From Pseudomonas sp. MWU13-2105 (lineage in GTDB: Bacteria > Pseudomonadota > Gammaproteobacteria > Pseudomonadales > Pseudomonadaceae), in NCBI RefSeq assembly GCF_023242315.1, contig NZ_JALLIY010000017.1, forward strand, positions 62,001-126,000: a DNA stretch of 64,000 bases. The letters run 5' to 3'. This document shows, piece by piece, positions 59,551 through 64,000 of this stretch. How positions within the stretch are numbered: position 1 is the first letter of the stretch; the number at the start of each line of letters is the position of its first letter. The notes under the pieces are model-generated. The model was not told where the DNA came from. It did no database searches and worked only from the letters and a program-made list of their open reading frames with translations. The translations under genes and the position numbers were made by a program.

Positions 59551-61989
59551 ATGCCTGATTCTGTTGCTGCCAGCTTGCGACTAGCGCCCGAAGCGCTGAC
59601 CCGTCCTTTTTCCGCTGAACAGTTCAGCTTCTCTACCACCAATGATCTGGAGCCTTTTCGCGGTGTGCTTGGCCAGGAACGCGCGGTTGAAGCCTTGCAG
59701 TTCGGCGTGGCGATGCCACGCCCCGGTTACAACGTGTTTGTCATGGGCGAGCCCGGCACCGGGCGTTTTTCGTTCGTCAAACGCTATCTGAAAGCTGAAG
59801 GCAAACGCCTACAGACCCCGTCCGACTGGGTCTATGTCAATAATTTCGACGAACCTCGCGAGCCACGGGCGCTGGAGCTGCCTGCGGGCGAGGCGGGGGC
59901 TTTCATCGCCGATATCAACGGCTTGATCGACAACCTGCTGGCGACTTTTCCTGCTGTGTTCGAGCACCCGTCCTACCAGCAGAAGAAGAGCGCCATCGAC
60001 CGCGCCTTCAACCAGCGTTATGACCGCGCCCTGGATGTGATCGAGCGCCTGGCGCTGGAGAAGGAAGTCGCGCTGTATCGCGACAGCACCAATATCGCCT
60101 TTACCCCGATGAGCGAAGGCAAGGCCCTGGATGAGGCGGAGTTCGCCCAGTTGCCGGAAGCCGAGCGTGAACGTTTCCATACCGATATCGCCGACCTGGA
60201 GGAGCGCCTCAACGAGGAGCTCGCCAGCCTGCCGCAATGGAAGCGTGAATCGAGCAATCAGTTGCGCCAGTTGAACGAAGAAACCATCACCCTGGCCCTG
60301 CAACCCCTGCTGGCGCCGTTGTCGGAAAAATACGCGGAGAACGCGGCGGTTTGCGGTTACCTGCAAGCCATGCAGGTCTATCTGCTGAAAACCGTGGTCG
60401 AGCAGTTGGTCGACGACAGCAAGACCGACGCCGTGGCCCGCAAGCTACTGGAAGAGCAGTACGCGCCGAGCCTGGTGGTGGGGCAACCGCTCAATGGCGG
60501 TGCGCCGGTGGTCTTCGAACCGCACCCGACCTACGACAACCTGTTCGGCCGCATCGAATACAGCACTGACCAGGGCGCGCTCTACACCACCTATCGACAG
60601 TTGCGTCCGGGTGCCTTGCATCGGGCCAACGGCGGCTTCCTGATTCTCGAAGCCGAAAAAATGCTCAGCGAGCCCTTTGTCTGGGATGCGCTCAAGCGCG
60701 CCCTGCAATCGCGCAAGCTGAAGATGGAATCGCCGCTTGGCGAACTGGGGCGCCTGGCCACCGTGACCCTGACGCCGCAGATGATCCCCTTGCAAGTCAA
60801 GGTCGTCATCATCGGTGCCCGCCAGTTGTACTACACGCTGCAGGACCTGGATCCGGACTTCCAGGAGATGTTCCGCGTGCTGGTGGACTTCGACGAAGAC
60901 ATTCCCATGGTCGACGAGAGCCTGGAACAGTTCGCCCAGTTGCTCAAGACCCGTACCTCGGAAGAAGGCATGGCGCCGCTGACCGCTGATGCGGTGGCGC
61001 GCCTGGCGACCTACAGCGCGCGCCTGGCCGAGCACCAGGGGCGTCTGTCGGCACGGATCGGCGATCTGTTCCAGTTGGTCAGCGAGGCGGATTTCATTCG
61101 CCACCTGGCCAATGACGACATGACCGACGCCGGCCATATCGAACGGGCGCTCAAGGCCAAGGCCACCCGCACCGGACGGGTCTCGGCGCGGATTCTCGAC
61201 GACATGCTGGCGGGGATCATCCTGATCGACACCGCGGGCGCCGCGGTGGGCAAGTGCAACGGGCTGACGGTGCTGGAGGTCGGCGATTCGGCCTTCGGCG
61301 TACCGGCGCGGATCTCCGCCACGGTGTATCCGGGCGGCAGCGGGATCGTCGATATCGAGCGCGAGGTCAACCTCGGCCAGCCGATCCACTCCAAAGGCGT
61401 GATGATCCTCACCGGTTACCTGGGCAGCCGTTATGCCCAGGAATTCCCCCTGGCGATTTCCGCGAGCATCGCCCTGGAGCAGTCCTACGGTTATGTCGAC
61501 GGCGACAGCGCCTCCCTGGGCGAGGCTTGCACGCTGATTTCGGCGCTGTCGAAAACCCCGCTCAAGCAGTGTTTCGCCATTACCGGCTCGATCAACCAGT
61601 TCGGCGAAGTGCAGGCGGTGGGCGGGGTCAACGAAAAGATCGAGGGCTTCTTCCGACTCTGCGAGGCCCGTGGCCTGACCGGTGAGCAAGGGGCGATCAT
61701 TCCCCAGGCGAACGTCGCCACCCTGATGCTCGATGAGCGGGTATTGCAGGCGGTACGCGCCGGTCAGTTTCACGTGTATGCGGTGCGCCAGGCCGATGAG
61801 GCGCTGAGCCTGCTGGTGGGTGAGCCGGCCGGTGAACCGGATGCCGATGGGCAATTCCCGGAAGGCAGCGTCAACGCGCGAGTGGTGGAGCGCCTGCGGG
61901 TGATCGCCGAGATGATCAGCGAGGATGACCTCAAGGAAGCGGAGAAGGAGGCGGCCGAGCAGGCGTTGGCGGAGGTCAAGCCGTCCTGA
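59551..61989 (+). CDS. asrA: Lon-related ATP-dependent protease, AsrA-like
   Basis: 812 residues. The N-terminal AAA module has GEPGTGRFSFVKRYL (Walker A-like, about 66-80), an inserted coiled-coil lid (about 130-260) and GGFLILEAEKML (Walker B). The C-terminal Lon domain (about 560-760) carries the catalytic Ser in DGDSASLGEACTLISAL and Lys in GGVNEKIEGFFRLCE. This is the LonB-like YcbZ group. P. aeruginosa AsrA (PA0779) belongs to it and induces the heat-shock response under aminoglycoside stress; orthology is from memory. TAAGGAAG precedes ATG. Confidence 0.85.
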   Translation: MPDSVAASLRLAPEALTRPFSAEQFSFSTTNDLEPFRGVLGQERAVEALQFGVAMPRPGYNVFVMGEPGTGRFSFVKRYLKAEGKRLQTPSDWVYVNNFDEPREPRALELPAGEAGAFIADINGLIDNLLATFPAVFEHPSYQQKKSAIDRAFNQRYDRALDVIERLALEKEVALYRDSTNIAFTPMSEGKALDEAEFAQLPEAERERFHTDIADLEERLNEELASLPQWKRESSNQLRQLNEETITLALQPLLAPLSEKYAENAAVCGYLQAMQVYLLKTVVEQLVDDSKTDAVARKLLEEQYAPSLVVGQPLNGGAPVVFEPHPTYDNLFGRIEYSTDQGALYTTYRQLRPGALHRANGGFLILEAEKMLSEPFVWDALKRALQSRKLKMESPLGELGRLATVTLTPQMIPLQVKVVIIGARQLYYTLQDLDPDFQEMFRVLVDFDEDIPMVDESLEQFAQLLKTRTSEEGMAPLTADAVARLATYSARLAEHQGRLSARIGDLFQLVSEADFIRHLANDDMTDAGHIERALKAKATRTGRVSARILDDMLAGIILIDTAGAAVGKCNGLTVLEVGDSAFGVPARISATVYPGGSGIVDIEREVNLGQPIHSKGVMILTGYLGSRYAQEFPLAISASIALEQSYGYVDGDSASLGEACTLISALSKTPLKQCFAITGSINQFGEVQAVGGVNEKIEGFFRLCEARGLTGEQGAIIPQANVATLMLDERVLQAVRAGQFHVYAVRQADEALSLLVGEPAGEPDADGQFPEGSVNARVVERLRVIAEMISEDDLKEAEKEAAEQALAEVKPS

Positions 61990-62170
61990 GGATATAAGGG
62001 CCGCGGGAGTCAAGGCTTTGGCGCATGCCAACTTGGCGCCCGTTGGTCCTGCAAATGCTTGCTGCCTGTGGATTTATTCTATTCTCTGGGCAAGGACCTC
62101 CACTGTAGTCACCGGACCGATGCAACCTCCCACCGGAGGCTGAAGACAGGATTTACCGAGGGTCGCCGCC

Positions 62171-62491
62171 ATGCCGCGCAACCTTTGCCTCACCCGTCAA
62201 TGCCTGGGTCTTGTGACCCGTATCGAATGCAGTATTCGCCCGCTCGCCGGCGATAATGGAATGTGGACCCTTCTGTTCGCCGCCGGAATGGCTGGTGAAC
62301 AACCCTCGGCCATCAAGGCCCAGGGCCCGTTCCATGGCCCGGTCGTGGCCGAATCCATCCTTGAGTCGATTGTCGAAAGCCTGACCCTGCATGGCTATCA
62401 GCTGGCCGAGGATCCGCAGATCTGGTGCCTGCATTTGCAGGCCCAGCTACGGGAGATCAACGGTTCGCGAGGCCGCGGCCTGGAACACTAG
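62171..62491 (+). CDS. Small conserved-looking hypothetical protein
   Basis: 106 residues from ATG 62171, with GAGGG eight bases upstream. Two parts are apparent: an N-terminal strand-rich segment with several Cys and a C-terminal helix/strand (VAESILESIVESLTLHGYQL). No domain recognised. CCTCC-CAC-CGGAGG, a small hairpin at about 62127-62140, lies in its leader. It is 181 bases after asrA and may be separately transcribed. Confidence 0.65.
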   Translation: MPRNLCLTRQCLGLVTRIECSIRPLAGDNGMWTLLFAAGMAGEQPSAIKAQGPFHGPVVAESILESIVESLTLHGYQLAEDPQIWCLHLQAQLREINGSRGRGLEH

Positions 62492-62509
62492 GCCGCGACC
62501 CCGGGAGCA

Positions 62510-64000
62510 TTACTCGGCGGGACCTGAAGCCTGGGCCTTGTCGAGCTTGACCTCGAAACCGTATTCGACGGTGTTCAAGGCCGTGCGCTGGTAACTTTCC
62601 AGTTGGCTCGGCTGCCCGTAGAAGTAGTGCACGTCGTAGACCGACGGCGAGTCGGCCTTGTCACTATGGCTGGTGGCGAGGATTTCCTTGAGGTAATTGC
62701 CGCTGTCGTCCTTGGCGTAGAAACGCCAGGACTCGGCGGGGAAGCGCTTCTGGTCGACGATCAGCGCGTTGCCCTTGAGCTCCAGTCCCGCGGGTAATTG
62801 ATGGGCGTCGAGGCTGTTCTTCTGGATATCGGCGAGGAACAACGGCATTGAGCCGACGGCATAGGCCGGCGTTTCCGGGAACAGGTTGAGGTCGTAGGTG
62901 ATGGTGCCCTCCAACGGGTTGACCTCGAAGGCCTCTGCGGGCAATTCCAGGGGCTCGCCACGCTTGCCTTGTTCGTCTTCGGTAAAGAAGGTTACCGGGC
63001 TGTTGCTGGGGGCGCTGGGTGAACCGAGCAATTCGTCGTTGAAGGTCTTGGGGTGGTCGAACTCGATATTCGCCGCACTGGCGTCGTCCACCGACTGGCT
63101 GATGACCACGCTCTTCTTCAGTTTTTCTGCATCCAGGTTGGCGCCCTTGAGGTAGGTTGCGGCCTGGTCGTCATAGACCACCACCGGCATCGGCAGCGGC
63201 TGGACATCCTTGCTGGTGGTGTTGTTGAACTCGCGTACCGGCAGGTCAAGCTCCTTGCGGTTGACCGTCGCAGCGGAAAAATCCATCACGCTGATTTCCA
63301 GCTTGTCGATCATGCCGTTGAAGTAGACCCGGGTGTAGTGGCTGGTCTGCTTCGCCTCGAAGGCTTTTTGCTCGTCGTCGAGCTGTTTCTCGAACGCGTC
63401 GCTCCAGCTCTTCTGTTTGAGCATTTCGTCCAGTTGCTGCTGGTAGAAGGCAATCTGCGCGGCGTTTTCGTTGATGGCCCCGGCTCGCGAGAGAAACTGT
63501 CCGCTAGCGTCCATGGCCTGGACGATCAGTGGGTTGAGCGGTGTGTCACCGACCTGGGGGGCTTGCGCGGCATTGCTGTTCAATTCGATTTCGGCGTTGT
63601 TCTTGTCCAGCGACACCAGGGTCAGGCTGACGTTGTCGCTGTTTTGCAGCTTGCCGACGTCCTGGCGGGTCAGGTTGAAGGTTACCACCTTGCGCGGGGC
63701 GATCACTTCGACCTTGCCGTGCAGGGTCAGGGGCTGCGGCTGTTTTTTCGCGTCGACTTCCATGCCTTCGACGTAGGGATAGGTGATCGTCAGGTCGTCG
63801 GGGTTGGTGGTGTTGGAGCTGGAAGGGCTCAGTTGGATACCGGGATCGGTCTCCGACCATTCAGGCTGGAACGGGATCACCTGTTTGTTGCTCAGGGTTA
63901 CTGACTGCCATTCCAGGGCATGGGGAAACGGGAATTCGGTGGGGTAGTTGAAGCTGAACGGGAAGATCGGCTGCAGGTCGGTCAGGTAGTCGGAACTGGA
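62510..64000 (-). CDS. Large hypothetical protein (5' end off window)
   Basis: The frame is open to the right edge; at least 496 residues are visible, and the GTG at 63880 is not a credible start because the frame and composition continue upstream (SDYLTDLQPIFPFSFNYP). No domain is recognised. The sequence is hydrophilic, with beta-strand-like repeats and a helical segment around the AQIAFYQQQLDEMLKQ stretch. The low Cys content and strand pattern suggest an exported or envelope protein, but the N-terminus is not seen. Confidence 0.75.
   Translation of the reverse strand, partial: SSSDYLTDLQPIFPFSFNYPTEFPFPHALEWQSVTLSNKQVIPFQPEWSETDPGIQLSPSSSNTTNPDDLTITYPYVEGMEVDAKKQPQPLTLHGKVEVIAPRKVVTFNLTRQDVGKLQNSDNVSLTLVSLDKNNAEIELNSNAAQAPQVGDTPLNPLIVQAMDASGQFLSRAGAINENAAQIAFYQQQLDEMLKQKSWSDAFEKQLDDEQKAFEAKQTSHYTRVYFNGMIDKLEISVMDFSAATVNRKELDLPVREFNNTTSKDVQPLPMPVVVYDDQAATYLKGANLDAEKLKKSVVISQSVDDASAANIEFDHPKTFNDELLGSPSAPSNSPVTFFTEDEQGKRGEPLELPAEAFEVNPLEGTITYDLNLFPETPAYAVGSMPLFLADIQKNSLDAHQLPAGLELKGNALIVDQKRFPAESWRFYAKDDSGNYLKEILATSHSDKADSPSVYDVHYFYGQPSQLESYQRTALNTVEYGFEVKLDKAQASGPAE

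Noticed and set aside
62040..62170. Rsm/RsmA-type GGA motifs in the leader of the 106-residue gene
   Set aside because: Several GGA triplets occur but only two fit A(N)GGA, and their placement is not in hairpin loops, so the evidence is too weak.

Overview
The window is a chromosomal segment of a Pseudomonas, most likely of the P. fluorescens species complex (including P. chlororaphis and P. protegens relatives). The evidence is high GC, characteristic REP/REPIN palindromes of the GTGGGAGCGGAGCTTGCCCGCGA and GTGGCGAGCGGGCTTGCCCGC types in many intergenic gaps, and a gene order from about 34.6 to 55.3 kb (fprB, mscL, katB, ankB, radA, mapZ, cstA, ybdD, yjiA, glyA, morA, ettA) that I recall as essentially the PA4595-PA4615 order of P. 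aeruginosa PAO1. No rRNA, tRNA, CRISPR array or insertion sequence was seen.

Layout. 0-4.5 kb: end of a YbgE-like gene, an endo/exonuclease/phosphatase-family protein, a YciC-like membrane protein, a DUF2076 protein, and a tight pair of nuclease genes (NYN domain and DEDDh exonuclease). 4.6-6.0 kb: a prophage-immunity relic, with a C4-type antisense RNA structure followed by a deleted and frameshifted BRO-N antirepressor gene. 6-15 kb: Lrp regulator with divergent EamA exporter, RhlE helicase, a TIGR03862 flavoprotein, a divergent deacetylase/acetyltransferase pair, TesB with a HAD phosphatase, a secreted alpha/beta hydrolase and a decayed zinc metallopeptidase.

15.6-24.7 kb is a hydroaromatic catabolism region: MFS transporter, quiC (3-dehydroshikimate dehydratase), TetR regulator, a catabolic-type shikimate/quinate dehydrogenase and aroQ. 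A shared TetR-like operator lies in the transporter/quiC gap and in the aroQ promoter. It is followed by a GntR regulator, an MFS transporter and an amidohydrolase. Together these would import quinate or shikimate and convert it to protocatechuate. 24.8-29.1 kb: trmA overlapping an NCS2 purine permease, a small secreted protein and an EntS-like MFS. 29.5-32.2 kb: the cyanide-insensitive oxidase cioAB with a 55-residue DUF2474 protein, preceded by an Anr-type box. 32.2-34.6 kb: rlmG, a LuxR-type regulator with AHL-binding residues but no luxI in view, and an AT-rich palindrome-rich gap.

34.6-55.3 kb is the conserved oxidative-stress, pyruvate-uptake and c-di-GMP block. It includes periplasmic catalase with its ankyrin partner, the PilZ protein MapZ, the pyruvate transporter CstA with an A-rich Hfq/Crc-like motif over its start, and the four-PAS GGDEF/EAL protein MorA. 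A dctA-gntR-gntR unit sits between yjiA and glyA. 55.6-64 kb: a GreA/B-like factor, a putative lipoprotein, DUF4105 and DUF3015 proteins, an AsrA-type Lon-like protease, a small orphan gene and a large orphan gene running off the right edge.

The strongest candidates for further work are the C4 antisense RNA with its broken target, the shared TetR operator, the palindrome-rich luxR/fprB gap, and the orphan genes. All family names come from reading sequence motifs without database searches.
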